Assembly (NCBI GenBank): GCA_958296345.1
Contig: CATQIJ010000001.1
Location: 1 to 64,000 of the forward strand
DNA length: 64,000 nt
Direction of reading: 5' to 3'
From: an uncultured Rhizobiaceae bacterium
GTDB lineage: Bacteria; Pseudomonadota; Alphaproteobacteria; Rhizobiales; Rhizobiaceae
This document shows, one piece after another, positions 45,816 to 55,253 of this stretch (position 1 is the first letter of the stretch; each line of letters opens with the position of its first letter). Position numbers and translations under genes: made by a program. The notes under the pieces were generated by a model that was not told where the DNA came from, did no database searches, and saw only the letters and a list, made by a program, of their open reading frames with translations.

Positions 45816-47360
45816 ATGATGATTGATTACGTTTCCCAAGCCCTAACCTTCCTCTCAACTAGCTTTGTGTTAGTGGTAGGCTTATTCGTTTTATGGGCAG
45901 TCTGCGCCTTCGTGATTGATCTTGTGCAAACCAAAGATGCAGTTAGACGTAATTATCCACTGGTCGGGCGTTTTCGCCATTTATTTTCATCTCTGGGGGA
46001 GTTTTTCCGCCAATATTTCTTTGCAATGGACCGTGAAGAAATGCCGTTTAATCGCGCCGAACGAGAATGGGTTGTGCGTGCCTCTAAAGGTAAGAAGAAC
46101 ACAGTTGCCTTTGGATCTACAAAGCCGCTCACCCCAACAGGCACCCCCATATTCGTCAATTGCCCTTTTCCTTATCTTGATGAAGAAGATATCGAAATTC
46201 CAACCATGATAATTGGCCCTAATGCGCGCGAACCTTACGAAGCAACTTCGTTTGTAAACATCTCTGGCATGAGCTACGGCGCTTTATCAAGACCTGCTGT
46301 TAAAGCTCTATCCAAAGGTGCAAAACGGGCTAACTGCTGGCTTAATACGGGTGAAGGTGGCCTTTCCCCTCACCATTTATCAGGCAATTGCGATGTAGTC
46401 TTCCAGATCGGAACTGCCAAATATGGGATACGCGATAAAAACGGCAAATTAAGCGATGAGAAATTAAGAGAAGTTGCAAGTATGCCTCAAGTGAAGATGT
46501 TTGAGATCAAACTCTCGCAAGGGGCAAAACCTGGCAAGGGTGGAATTTTACCAGCAGCTAAGGTCAATGCTGAGATTGCCAAGATTAGAGGCATTGAAGA
46601 AGGTACGGCTTCTATTTCACCCAATCGCCACCCTGAGATCAATTCAAATGCAGAGCTTCTTGATATGATTGCTCATATTCGTGAAGTCTCTGGAAAACCT
46701 GTTGGAATGAAAACGGTTATTGGTTCGTCTAATTGGATTGATAATTTGTGTCAGGAAACTTTAAAACGCGGAATAGAATCTGCTCCTGATTTCATCACAA
46801 TTGACTCAGGCGATGGAGGCACAGGCGCATCTCCAATGCCTTTAATGGATAATGTCGGATTACTTGTACGCGAGTCTTTGCCGCTCGTTGCAAACATACT
46901 TGCAAAGCATGGCTTAAGAGACCGCATTCGCGTCATTTCATCAGGCAAGTTCGTCACACCTGCTGATGTTGCATGGGCACTTTGTGCAGGAGCTGACTTT
47001 GTGGTCACCGCACGTGGAGCGATGTTTGCACTTGGTTGTATTCAAGCCATGAAGTGCAATAAGAACACCTGTCCAACTGGCATCACCACGCATGACCCAA
47101 GGTTTCAACGTGGTATCGTACCAAAAGAAAAAGGCGAGCGCGTTGCAAGTTATATCAACAATCTAGTCCATGAAGTAGATACCATCGCAAACTCATGCGG
47201 AGTTCTAGAACCACGAGGCCTACGTCGTTACCACGTTCGCATGGTGCAAAACGATGGGCGAACAATTCCATTAAACGAACTTTATCCATGGCCAGAAGGA
47301 ACTGCGCCTGGAAAGGCTGAGTATCCAGATGCAGTTCGGAAAGTGGAAGCAGCTGAGTGA
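45816..47360 (+). CDS. FMN-binding glutamate synthase family protein
   Basis: A 514-residue membrane-anchored protein. One N-terminal helix (FVLVVGLFVLWAVCAFVI) precedes a GltB-type FMN/Fe-S central domain: NISGMSYGALSRPAVKALSK, GEGGLSPHH, SQGAKPGKGGILP, FITIDSGDGGTGASP, and the Cys cluster MKCNKNTCPTGITTHDP. It lacks the amidotransferase domain. Function of these stand-alone proteins is not settled. Confidence 0.9.
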   Translation: MMIDYVSQALTFLSTSFVLVVGLFVLWAVCAFVIDLVQTKDAVRRNYPLVGRFRHLFSSLGEFFRQYFFAMDREEMPFNRAEREWVVRASKGKKNTVAFGSTKPLTPTGTPIFVNCPFPYLDEEDIEIPTMIIGPNAREPYEATSFVNISGMSYGALSRPAVKALSKGAKRANCWLNTGEGGLSPHHLSGNCDVVFQIGTAKYGIRDKNGKLSDEKLREVASMPQVKMFEIKLSQGAKPGKGGILPAAKVNAEIAKIRGIEEGTASISPNRHPEINSNAELLDMIAHIREVSGKPVGMKTVIGSSNWIDNLCQETLKRGIESAPDFITIDSGDGGTGASPMPLMDNVGLLVRESLPLVANILAKHGLRDRIRVISSGKFVTPADVAWALCAGADFVVTARGAMFALGCIQAMKCNKNTCPTGITTHDPRFQRGIVPKEKGERVASYINNLVHEVDTIANSCGVLEPRGLRRYHVRMVQNDGRTIPLNELYPWPEGTAPGKAEYPDAVRKVEAAE

Positions 47361-47370
47361 ATACTTATTC

Positions 47371-47979
47371 TTAAACTAACCCTGCGAGTTTGGCGAAAGG
47401 ATCCCAGTTTGGGTCTTTATGCCAATCATATTCACAGCTAATTGCCATTTCTTCAGCAACTTCATTTCCATACAGATCAGCAAGAGCGGCCAATGCCATA
47501 TCCATTCCTGCTGAGACACCGGATGAAGTGAAAAACTTGCCATCCTCTACCCATCTTGCCTCTTTTACCCAATCAACCTTGGGAGCTAGATGAACTGTAT
47601 TGGTAAAATCTTTTTTGTTTGTGGTTGCACTGCGGCCATCTAAAACGCCGCTCATACCTACCAGTATAGTACCCGTACAAACTGACATGACGCGGTCAGC
47701 TTTTACAGACACGTTCCTAATCCACTCCAGTACTTCTTCGTCTTGTCCTTCTATTAGGGCCGAATCCCCACCTGGAATAAGCACTAGGTCGTAATCATCT
47801 TTTTCAGACAATTTCTTATCTATGACTATCTTTTGTCCATGAATGCTCGCAACCGGATCACAGCCTTGCGCCACTGTAATAACTTCAATTTCCTCAGTAA
47901 GACCTCCCAACATTTCGATTGGGCCAAAATAGTCGAGTGTTTCAAAACCCGGAAAAACAAAGGCTGCTAATGTTCTCAT
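47371..47979 (-). CDS. DJ-1/PfpI family protein
   Basis: A 202-residue class I glutamine-amidotransferase-like protein. The nucleophile elbow VMSVCTGTILVGMSGVLDG has the reactive Cys (C100 or nearby), with Glu/Asp contributed from early strands and SSGVSAGMDMALA after. Similar to isonitrile hydratases and GlxA N-domains. ATGA overlap with the DUF1272 gene upstream indicates co-translation. Confidence 0.87.
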   Translation of the reverse strand: MRTLAAFVFPGFETLDYFGPIEMLGGLTEEIEVITVAQGCDPVASIHGQKIVIDKKLSEKDDYDLVLIPGGDSALIEGQDEEVLEWIRNVSVKADRVMSVCTGTILVGMSGVLDGRSATTNKKDFTNTVHLAPKVDWVKEARWVEDGKFFTSSGVSAGMDMALAALADLYGNEVAEEMAISCEYDWHKDPNWDPFAKLAGLV

Positions 47980-48248
47980 GACGCTTCCTCTTGTAAGTGT
48001 GATGTCGGTTTGCAAAAGCCATGATCCTTAATAAAACGCTTCGTTGAAGCAGGGCTTTTTTCTAAATGATGGGCTGGGCGAATAGGCCTGCGAAGTTGTT
48101 CGCCGCCACAGTTAGGGCAAATATTATTAAAGTGGTCTTCTGCGCAAGCTGCACAAAACGTGCATTCAAATGTGCAAACTCTAGCATCCTGCGCATGAGG
48201 TGGTAGGTCTTTGTCACAGCATTCGCAGTTAGGTTTCAGAATTAACAT
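47976..48248 (-). CDS. DUF1272 zinc-ribbon-like protein
   Basis: A 90-residue protein of the DUF1272 family: LILKPNCECCDKDLPPHAQD, then FECTFCAACAEDHFNNICPN and CGG, a Cys-rich pattern suggesting two zinc sites. The tail is basic. I chose the ATG at 48248 with AAGGA upstream. Co-transcribed with the DJ-1/PfpI gene and divergent from the GlxA regulator, so all three are probably regulated together. Confidence 0.88.
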   Translation of the reverse strand: MLILKPNCECCDKDLPPHAQDARVCTFECTFCAACAEDHFNNICPNCGGEQLRRPIRPAHHLEKSPASTKRFIKDHGFCKPTSHLQEEAS

Positions 48249-48311
48249 TGTACGTCCTTTCATTAAAGTTACGTCTATACTACTTAAATATTTTATGGCA
48301 TAAATGACAAT

Positions 48312-49328
48312 ATGACCTCTATTTACGCCAAATCTCCTTTTACAAAACCTCAACCGATTGATGTCGTGTTTGTTGTTTATCCAAACATCGTTCTCCTAGA
48401 TCTTGTTGGTCCTCTGCAGGTTTTTACGCACGCATGTGAAACTCCTCAATCAGACAATCACTATCGTACGCATGTTGTGTCTAAAACGGGCGGCAATATT
48501 ACTACAAATACAATTTTGCCTATTGATACTGACCCGCTGGAAAAGTGGATTAACAAACCAATTAACACGCTTATTGTTGTCGGCGGAGATGGTGCAAACC
48601 AAGCGTCACTAGATCTCGAATTCATAGAGCAAGTAAAACAACTAGCCGAACAATCTACCCGCGTTTGTTCTGTTTGTTCTGGCGCGCTAATAATAGCTGC
48701 AGCAGGCTTGTTAGATGGTCGCCGTGCCGTTACTCACTGGGAAGACTGTGCTCAATTGGCTAAACAAAACCCAGCGGTAAATGTGGAAGTCGATCCTATT
48801 TATATCAAAGACGGAAATGTCTGGACGTCTGCTGGCATCACCGCTGGCATTGATATGGCTCTGGCAATTATCGAAGAAGATTTGGGGAAGCCTGCCGCGA
48901 TTGCCATGGCACGTTCGCTTGTTACACCTATGGTGCGGTCTGGTGGACAATCTCAATTTAGCCCAGAACTGGACAGACAAGCACGAGATACTGCGGGCAA
49001 ATTTTCAGAACTTCATGATTGGATAAAACAGAACATTCAAGAAAAGTTTTCTGTCGCTGATATGGCTCAACACTGCGGCATGAGCTCTCGAAATTTTTCA
49101 CGCCTATATACGTCTACGATGGGTATTCCCCCTGCAAAAGCAATAGAAGCAATTCGCGTCAATGAAGCTCGCGAACTTTTAATAACGACGAACCTCAGCA
49201 TAAAAAGTGTAGCAAGAGATAGTGGCTTTCAAGATGATGAACGCATGAGGCGTAGCTTTATGCGGCATATTAAAACGTCGCCAACGGCATATAGAAATCA
49301 ATTCTTAGAACAGGATAGCGCAGTCTAG
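48312..49328 (+). CDS. GlxA-family AraC-type transcriptional regulator
   Basis: A 338-residue regulator: N-terminal DJ-1/PfpI-like domain (about 17-200; STRVCSVCSGALIIAAAGLL with the elbow Cys, WTSAGITAGIDMALA) and C-terminal AraC helix-turn-helix pair (about 225-325; FSVADMAQHCGMSSRNFSRL). It probably controls the divergent DUF1272-DJ-1 operon, whose DJ-1 member resembles its own sensor domain. Confidence 0.92.
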   Translation: MTSIYAKSPFTKPQPIDVVFVVYPNIVLLDLVGPLQVFTHACETPQSDNHYRTHVVSKTGGNITTNTILPIDTDPLEKWINKPINTLIVVGGDGANQASLDLEFIEQVKQLAEQSTRVCSVCSGALIIAAAGLLDGRRAVTHWEDCAQLAKQNPAVNVEVDPIYIKDGNVWTSAGITAGIDMALAIIEEDLGKPAAIAMARSLVTPMVRSGGQSQFSPELDRQARDTAGKFSELHDWIKQNIQEKFSVADMAQHCGMSSRNFSRLYTSTMGIPPAKAIEAIRVNEARELLITTNLSIKSVARDSGFQDDERMRRSFMRHIKTSPTAYRNQFLEQDSAV

Positions 49329-49335
49329 AATAACG

Positions 49336-49452
49336 CTACCCAACAGCTGCTGCGGTGATCAACTTAAACAGAACACGCCTAGAGCCTTGCCAAAATCTTG
49401 TAGTAAGCGATCCTGCTTTATAAACGGCCAAGTCTACCTTGTTATTTAATAA
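49336..49452 (-). pseudogene. Degenerate duplicate of the recJ 3' end
   Basis: The minus strand encodes 38 codons ending in TAG that align with the last 37 codons of the recJ gene at 50078: it begins LLNNK and has the exact block FWQGSRRV, with about half of residues identical and DNA similarity visible by eye (GAACACGCCT and CCTTGCCAAAA blocks). It is not attached to a recJ reading frame. It abuts the stop of the 158-residue gene. Confidence 0.8.
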
Positions 49453-49453
49453 G

Positions 49454-49930
49454 TCATACTCGGTTTTGAAATTTAATTTGAGACTTGATATCTGTGTGCA
49501 TTGTATTCTCAAGCTTATTTAGAAGCTGTTGAATTTGCTGTAGTACATCACGAACTTGATTGATGCTCTCTGTAGGCTTGCTTTTAAATTGATTAGAAGT
49601 GTCTGCAAATTCCTGTACCAAGTCTGTCATTTGACCTGCAGAACTACAAGATTTACTTCCACCAGCTTGAACACCCATTTTTTCCATAATACCATTTAGT
49701 AGGTTATTAATTTTGCCAAGCTCGCGCCCAAAACTTGTATTACTACTATTCAACTCTTGGCGTATTGAAGATTGAAGTTTTCCTACGTCTGACTGAACCT
49801 GTGTCGTAGATATTGCAGCACCAAAGTTTCCGTGGTTGCTACATGAAATGTTGGAACTTAAGTTTCCAGAACTGGCTACTAAATTCTGAGCAGTAAAACT
49901 TCCGCCAGTGATGTTAAAATTATTTGTCAT
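49454..49930 (-). CDS. Hypothetical coiled-coil protein with Gly/Asn-rich N-terminus
   Basis: A 158-residue protein with no recognised family. The N-terminal NNFNITGGSFTAQNLVASSG looks like the short beta-rich leader found on some multidomain conflict-system proteins (weak resemblance). Residues about 45-155 are heptad-rich, likely coiled coil. Two Cys-containing spots (ISCSN, SKSCSS). GAGGCG lies upstream of the ATG. It sits exactly between true recJ and a degenerate recJ tail, suggesting insertion. Confidence 0.7.
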   Translation of the reverse strand: MTNNFNITGGSFTAQNLVASSGNLSSNISCSNHGNFGAAISTTQVQSDVGKLQSSIRQELNSSNTSFGRELGKINNLLNGIMEKMGVQAGGSKSCSSAGQMTDLVQEFADTSNQFKSKPTESINQVRDVLQQIQQLLNKLENTMHTDIKSQIKFQNRV

Positions 49931-50077
49931 TTAATGCGCCTCGATTTCTTAGTAAGCTAAGGAATGCCCAATACTCACGAAAATGTGAATTGGCAGTTAC
50001 TACTTAGATAAGTCAGCAGTCCGCATAATATCATTTTAATTCTTTAGATAATTATAAACCCAAATGGGTATCAGTTA

Positions 50078-51871
50078 TTAAGATGCTTCCGCAGCATCCA
50101 GCAATCTTAACTGAACACGCCTCGACCCTTGCCAAAAGTCTGCAGTGAGCGTTCCTGCAAGGTGAACTGGGCGGCCTTGGTTATTTAGGAGTAATTGCCC
50201 CATTTGCGTATCGGCGGCTCGGAAAGCAACTCCTCGTAGCTGTGCGCCATCACCTGCTGATACTGATAATGAAACATGATCTGCACCCACTACCTTTGCG
50301 AAACGTATTTGGTGGGCAGGAAATGCAAAGATGGGCTGAGAATGGCCTTGACCATAAGGGCCTGCTCGCTCAAGCATATCGAACAAATCAAGCGTTGCAC
50401 TTCTTGCTGTGAGTGCACCATCAATTTTCAATATTTGGTTCGAGCGTGTTTCGCCAACTGCTTCTTCCAGCCTTGTTTCTAGAAATCCACGCAAGTCACC
50501 TAATTTATCTTTGGTGACTGTAAGACCAGCCGCCATCGCGTGGCCACCACCTTTTTCTAAGATACCCTCATCTACCGCTGCACGTACTGCCGCGCCCAAA
50601 TCCACCCCTGCAATGGAACGCCCTGAACCAGAGCCTTTATCGTTTCGGTCAAAGGCAATTGCAAAGGCTGGTCGTTTGAAGCGATCTTTTAATCTGGAAG
50701 CTAATAAGCCAACAATGCCAGGGTGCCATTGACCGCTTGCTGTTAACATAACTGCAGGGCCCTCACCATCGCGCATTTCAGCTTCTGCTTCTGCTACTGC
50801 TTGCTCCAACATTATTTTTTCTGCTGCTTGGCGTTGTTTGTTTAAGTCTTCAAGTTGTTGGGCGATTTCTTCTGCCAATATATCATCATCGGTCGTCATC
50901 AATCGAGAGCCAAGAGCAGCATCGCCAATGCGTCCGCCTGCATTTATTCTTGGCCCAAGCACAAACCCCAAGTGATAAGGACGTGGTGGCCCATCCAATC
51001 GCCCTACTCTCATTAACGCACGCAGGCCAATGTTTTGCTGTTGGCTCATAACTTGCAAACCTTTTACAACAAAGGCTCTGTTCAGTCCTTTAAGCGGCAC
51101 GACATCGCAAACCGTAGCTAATGCTACCAAGTCTAACCAAGATAATAAATCTGGCGCTTTATTATCTTCATTATAAAAGCCACGAGAGCGCAATTCACGC
51201 ACACAAGCAACCAAAGTCATGAAGACTACGCCTGCGGCGCATAAGTGGCCAAGGCTAGATAAATCATCTTGTCTATTGGGGTTAACAAGTGCCGTACACT
51301 CAGGTAATTCATCGCCCATCTGGTGATGGTCTAACACGACAACATTAGTTTTGTTTTTTGTAGCTTCTGCCAGTGCTTCAAAACTCGTTGCGCCACAATC
51401 CACCGTAATAATTAGCTTTGCGCCATTATTAATCAGTATATTTATTGCATCAGGATTTGGGCCGTAGCCTTCGAAGATACGATCAGGAATATAGATTTCA
51501 TTCTTAATACCGTGATGACTAAGAAACTTTGACATTAGCGCAGAAGAACTTGCACCATCTACATCATAATCTCCGAAGATGGCTACTTGCTGGTTGCTCT
51601 GGATAGCATCGCAAATACGAGCTGTTGCGACTTGCATGTCTGTTAGCACATCAGGGTCTGGCATAAGTTCGCGAATGGAGGGGGATAAAAACGCCGCAGC
51701 ATCTTCTAACTCAACGCCTCTACCCGCCATGACACGGCCAATAAGTTCAGGAACATCCAGAGTTTGCGAAATAGCAATTGCAGTATTGCGTGATTTACCG
51801 TCCAAACGCTCCACCCATCGTTGACCGCTGGCAGAAGAATTTACATCAAGAAAGGCACGTTCATCACTCAT
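50078..51871 (-). CDS. recJ: Single-stranded-DNA-specific exonuclease RecJ
   Basis: 5'-3' ssDNA exonuclease of recombination and repair. DHH-family motifs: IFGDYDVDGASSSALM, DCGATSFEA, VVLDHHQMGDELPE; the DHHA1 domain with GSGRSIAGVDLGAAVRA and GGGHAMAAGLTV; then the C-terminal OB domain. The 597-residue length is normal. It is separated from glpX by a terminator and a small frame. Confidence 0.95.
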   Translation of the reverse strand: MSDERAFLDVNSSASGQRWVERLDGKSRNTAIAISQTLDVPELIGRVMAGRGVELEDAAAFLSPSIRELMPDPDVLTDMQVATARICDAIQSNQQVAIFGDYDVDGASSSALMSKFLSHHGIKNEIYIPDRIFEGYGPNPDAINILINNGAKLIITVDCGATSFEALAEATKNKTNVVVLDHHQMGDELPECTALVNPNRQDDLSSLGHLCAAGVVFMTLVACVRELRSRGFYNEDNKAPDLLSWLDLVALATVCDVVPLKGLNRAFVVKGLQVMSQQQNIGLRALMRVGRLDGPPRPYHLGFVLGPRINAGGRIGDAALGSRLMTTDDDILAEEIAQQLEDLNKQRQAAEKIMLEQAVAEAEAEMRDGEGPAVMLTASGQWHPGIVGLLASRLKDRFKRPAFAIAFDRNDKGSGSGRSIAGVDLGAAVRAAVDEGILEKGGGHAMAAGLTVTKDKLGDLRGFLETRLEEAVGETRSNQILKIDGALTARSATLDLFDMLERAGPYGQGHSQPIFAFPAHQIRFAKVVGADHVSLSVSAGDGAQLRGVAFRAADTQMGQLLLNNQGRPVHLAGTLTADFWQGSRRVQLRLLDAAEAS

Positions 51872-51948
51872 GCATTCAGGGTTAGCAGATGTGAAACTGT
51901 AAGCAAGTATAAGACCTCGCAGATTTTATTATCTCTGTTTATAAATAT

Positions 51949-51978
51949 AAAAAAGCCCTGTAGATAACAGGGCTTTTT
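51949..51978. terminator. Bidirectional rho-independent terminator
   Basis: Perfect arms AAAAAGCCCTG and CAGGGCTTTTT with a seven-base loop and A/T runs on both sides. On the minus strand it would end the hom-glpX transcript before recJ. Confidence 0.88.
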
Positions 51979-52020
51979 AAATTATAGATTATGAACATTT
52001 TAATACGTTTTAGACGACGC

Positions 52021-52128
52021 TTAAAAAACAGCCTGAGTATTAGTCCCTATCATTAGCATCAAAGATATCGCTAAGATAAGAGAAGCTACCAACAAACCTG
52101 CTGATAGTAATGGAATAAATTTCAGCAT
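52021..52128 (-). CDS. Possible 35-residue single-helix membrane peptide
   Basis: ATG with AGGGG upstream opens a 35-codon frame encoding MLKFIPLLSAGLLVASLILA and on to NTQAVF: one transmembrane helix and almost nothing else. It lies between glpX and the terminator. No family recognised. Its position and hydrophobicity suit a genuine small protein. Confidence 0.45.
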   Translation of the reverse strand: MLKFIPLLSAGLLVASLILAISLMLMIGTNTQAVF

Positions 52129-52190
52129 TTAGTTGCCCCTAAACGTTAGATTCGTATTCTCATAACACAAAATCTAACGTTAGGGAAGCT

Positions 52191-53171
52191 TTAGCTAAAT
52201 TTAGTTGTATCCTGATGACGTGCTTTAATCTCTCGCACTGTACCAGTCGCTGAACGCATAACGACTGTATGTGTTTGAATTTCACCTTTGCCGAACTTAA
52301 CACCATCCAACATATTGCCATCAGTTACGCCAGAAGCTGCAAAAAGAACATCACCTTTTGCCATTTCATTCATTGAATATTTTTTATTTGGATCATCAAC
52401 ACCCATCGTTTTTGCACGTGCTGCTTTTTCAGGTGTATCAAGAACCAAACGCCCTTGCATCTGACCACCGATACAACGAAGTGCTGCTGCGGCAAGAACC
52501 CCCTCTGGGGCGCCGCCTGTACCGAAGTAAATATCAACACCTGTTTCTTCTGGGTCCGTTGTATGAATTACACCTGCTACATCACCATCGCCAATTAACA
52601 AAATTGCAGCACCTACTGCACGAATGTCTTCAATGATTTTTGCATGGCGCGCACGATCAAGGACACATGCCGTAAGCTGATTTACTTCACAGCCTTTAGC
52701 TTTAGCAACTGCAGCAAGATTTTCTGCAACTGTCATATCAAGATCAATTAGATTTTCAGGATAACCTGGGCCAATTGCGATTTTATCCATATAAACATCT
52801 GGTGCATATAGCAGGCTTCCACCTTCTGCTAGTGCGATAACTGCAAGTGAGTTTGGTTGATTTTTAGCACAAATTGTTGTGCCTTCTAGGGGATCTAGAG
52901 CGATATCAACTTTAGGTCCTTGCTTCGTGCCAACTTCTTCACCAATGAAAAGCATTGGTGCTTCATCGCGTTCGCCTTCACCAATTACTACTGTGCCATC
53001 AATTGGTAATCTGTTTAACTCAGTGCGCATTGCGTCTACTGCTACTTGGTCAGCTGCTTTTTCATCGCCTTGACCTCGAAGACGAGCTGCGGCAACGGCA
53101 GCTGCCTCAGTTACTCGTGCAAGCTCTAGTGTTAAAATGCGATCTAATACCGCTGATTTTTCGTTTGCCAT
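52191..53171 (-). CDS. glpX: Class II fructose-1,6-bisphosphatase
   Basis: Dephosphorylates fructose-1,6-bisphosphate in gluconeogenesis. The 326-residue GlpX protein has TEAAAVAAARLRGQGDEKAAD with the last residues trimmed, GTVVIGEGERDEAPMLFIGE (metal site), ALDPLEGTTICAK and FGTGGAPEGVLAAAAL. It follows hom by 11 bases on the same strand. Confidence 0.94.
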   Translation of the reverse strand: MANEKSAVLDRILTLELARVTEAAAVAAARLRGQGDEKAADQVAVDAMRTELNRLPIDGTVVIGEGERDEAPMLFIGEEVGTKQGPKVDIALDPLEGTTICAKNQPNSLAVIALAEGGSLLYAPDVYMDKIAIGPGYPENLIDLDMTVAENLAAVAKAKGCEVNQLTACVLDRARHAKIIEDIRAVGAAILLIGDGDVAGVIHTTDPEETGVDIYFGTGGAPEGVLAAAALRCIGGQMQGRLVLDTPEKAARAKTMGVDDPNKKYSMNEMAKGDVLFAASGVTDGNMLDGVKFGKGEIQTHTVVMRSATGTVREIKARHQDTTKFS

Positions 53172-53182
53172 GGGTAGGCCCC

Positions 53183-54496
53183 TTATTTTTCTATTCGTAT
53201 CATCTGCGGTTGGCGGCTAAGATACTCATCTTTGCCAATTGCTTCGAGTGCTTCACGCACCGCAGATTCTGTTGTTGCGTGGGTAATTAGTATGATTGTT
53301 TTATCTGTATTTGCCTCGTCATCGCGTTCGCCGTGTTGAACAATAGATTCAAGGGAAATATTATGGTTCGCCATTGTTGTAGCAATTGCAGCAAAAACAC
53401 CTGCATGATCCTTAACCGTCATACGGATGAAGTATCCACCCTCGTGGCTGCGCATTTTTGCTTTTGTGTAAGGAGCAAGTTCATCTGCTGGTTTACCTAA
53501 TGCAGGGACTTTTTGTTCGCCAGGTACGCATTTTGCGATATCCGCTATATCACCTGCGACCGCCGATGCTGTAGCGTCACCACCAGCACCTGGGCCAGAC
53601 ATTACTAGATTGCCAACGATATCTGCATCGATTGCAACAGCGTTTGTTACACCAGAAATTTGTGCAATCGGGCTATCAAGCGGTACCATGGTTGGGTGAA
53701 CACGTTGTTCAATGCCAGTATCAGTCTTTGCAGAAACACCTAGAAGCTTGATACGATAACCAAGACTTTTTGCAGCTTGAATATCCTCAGTTGTGATGCT
53801 TGAAATACCTTCAACATAAATCTCATCAGATGCAATTTCAGTTCCGAAAGCAAGCGATGTTAAAATTGCAAGCTTGTGTGCTGTGTCAAAACCTTCAACA
53901 TCAAAAGTTGGATCAGCTTCTGCATAACCAAGCGCTTGTGCGTCTGCCAAACAATCCTCGTAAGATATGCCCTCACGCTCCATGCGGGTTAGCATGTAAT
54001 TACAAGTACCGTTCATGATGCCATAAACACGCTCAACATTGTTTGCTGTTAGTGTTTCACGCATTGTTTTGATAATTGGAATGCCGCCAGCAACTGCTGC
54101 TTCAAAGTTTAGTAGTACGCCCTGCATTTCAGCCTCTTTTGCAAGTGAAACGCCGTGTTTTGCAAGCATTGCTTTATTTGCAGTTACGACATGTTTGCCG
54201 CCTTCAAGCGCTTTTAGAGAAGCGTCAAGCGCAACACCTTCTTCACCGCCGATAAGTTCTACAAAAACGTCAATCTCATCTGAGGCTGCCATATCTGTTG
54301 CATTATCAAACCAAGTATAGCTAGATAAATCTACACCGCGATCACGGGATTTATCACGCGCATTGACAGCGGTGATGATAATCTCGCGTCCACAACGTTT
54401 ACGCATCATTTCAGCGTTTTTGTTTATGACATTTATTAACGCGACACCTACAGTGCCAAGTCCGGCAATTCCTAGCCTGAGCGGATGGTTGCTCAT
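53183..54496 (-). CDS. hom: Homoserine dehydrogenase
   Basis: Converts aspartate semialdehyde to homoserine for methionine and threonine. The 437-residue protein has the NAD-binding LGIAGLGTVGVALINVI, catalytic region AAVAGGIPIIKTMRETL, NGTCNYMLTRM, AEADPTFDVEGFDTAHKLAI, and a C-terminal ACT domain (IRMTVKDHAGVFAAIATTMA) that probably gives threonine feedback control. Confidence 0.95.
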   Translation of the reverse strand: MSNHPLRLGIAGLGTVGVALINVINKNAEMMRKRCGREIIITAVNARDKSRDRGVDLSSYTWFDNATDMAASDEIDVFVELIGGEEGVALDASLKALEGGKHVVTANKAMLAKHGVSLAKEAEMQGVLLNFEAAVAGGIPIIKTMRETLTANNVERVYGIMNGTCNYMLTRMEREGISYEDCLADAQALGYAEADPTFDVEGFDTAHKLAILTSLAFGTEIASDEIYVEGISSITTEDIQAAKSLGYRIKLLGVSAKTDTGIEQRVHPTMVPLDSPIAQISGVTNAVAIDADIVGNLVMSGPGAGGDATASAVAGDIADIAKCVPGEQKVPALGKPADELAPYTKAKMRSHEGGYFIRMTVKDHAGVFAAIATTMANHNISLESIVQHGERDDEANTDKTIILITHATTESAVREALEAIGKDEYLSRQPQMIRIEK

Positions 54497-54644
54497 TAAA
54501 TTTTCCGTAATTGCTTTGATTTCAAGTTTGAAGTGACAGGTATACTATTACATTCCCTATCATTTGTGTTCTTTTGCAATGTTTATGCGTCAGTTGCAAG
54601 GCCAGTTACATCTTATTCGCAGACAATTTTTATAGGGTTAAGCG

Positions 54645-55070
54645 TTAGTTTTTTATCTGATTTACAGCATTGCCATAATGAGAATTGGCTTTTTTCTGTA
54701 ATTCTCGAATAGATCGCTGTTTTTCTGCCAGTTCAGCATCTGTCGCAACCGCATTATTTTGCGCAGAAGTATTTTCTAGTTCCTTTATTTTTCTTGCTTG
54801 TTCAGCTGGCGTAAAAGGCTCATTTGGCCAATTTGCCTCAACATAAGGGTTGGTTAGTTCACCACTTCCTGGTTGCTCTCCCTTTGCGCGAATTTCAGCA
54901 ATGGCTTGCTCGCGTTGGATAGGATCATAACTGGGCGGTTTTTCTGCTGCTAAGGGCTGCGGAGTTGTATCAACAGTAGATAGCGTATCGGACACACAGG
55001 CTGACATAACCAAACTTGCCAAAAACAAGATTAGTATGTTTAGCTCTTTATGTAGTTTGCCACGATGCAT
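54645..55070 (-). CDS. Hypothetical lipoprotein
   Basis: A 141-residue protein with a lipoprotein signal (LILFLASLVMSAC, lipobox VMSAC at about residue 21-25). The mature part is Pro/Glu/Ala-rich and probably disordered, with IREQAIAEIRAKGEQPG-like charged stretches and a C-terminal helix. Similar short lipoproteins occur in Rhizobiales; function unknown. Confidence 0.75.
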   Translation of the reverse strand: MHRGKLHKELNILILFLASLVMSACVSDTLSTVDTTPQPLAAEKPPSYDPIQREQAIAEIRAKGEQPGSGELTNPYVEANWPNEPFTPAEQARKIKELENTSAQNNAVATDAELAEKQRSIRELQKKANSHYGNAVNQIKN

Positions 55071-55253
55071 TTAATACCAATATCCTAAATCGTCTAAACT
55101 CTAAATGAATGAGTCGCGTTACCAATTAGTGAAGAAATTTGTACCTCAACCAAATCAAAGTAATCATAACATTATGTTATTAGTGGGGTAGAAGCATTTA
55201 GTAGAATCTGTGAAGAAGCTCTTGGAGATAAATTCATAGGCAAACAAACGTTC

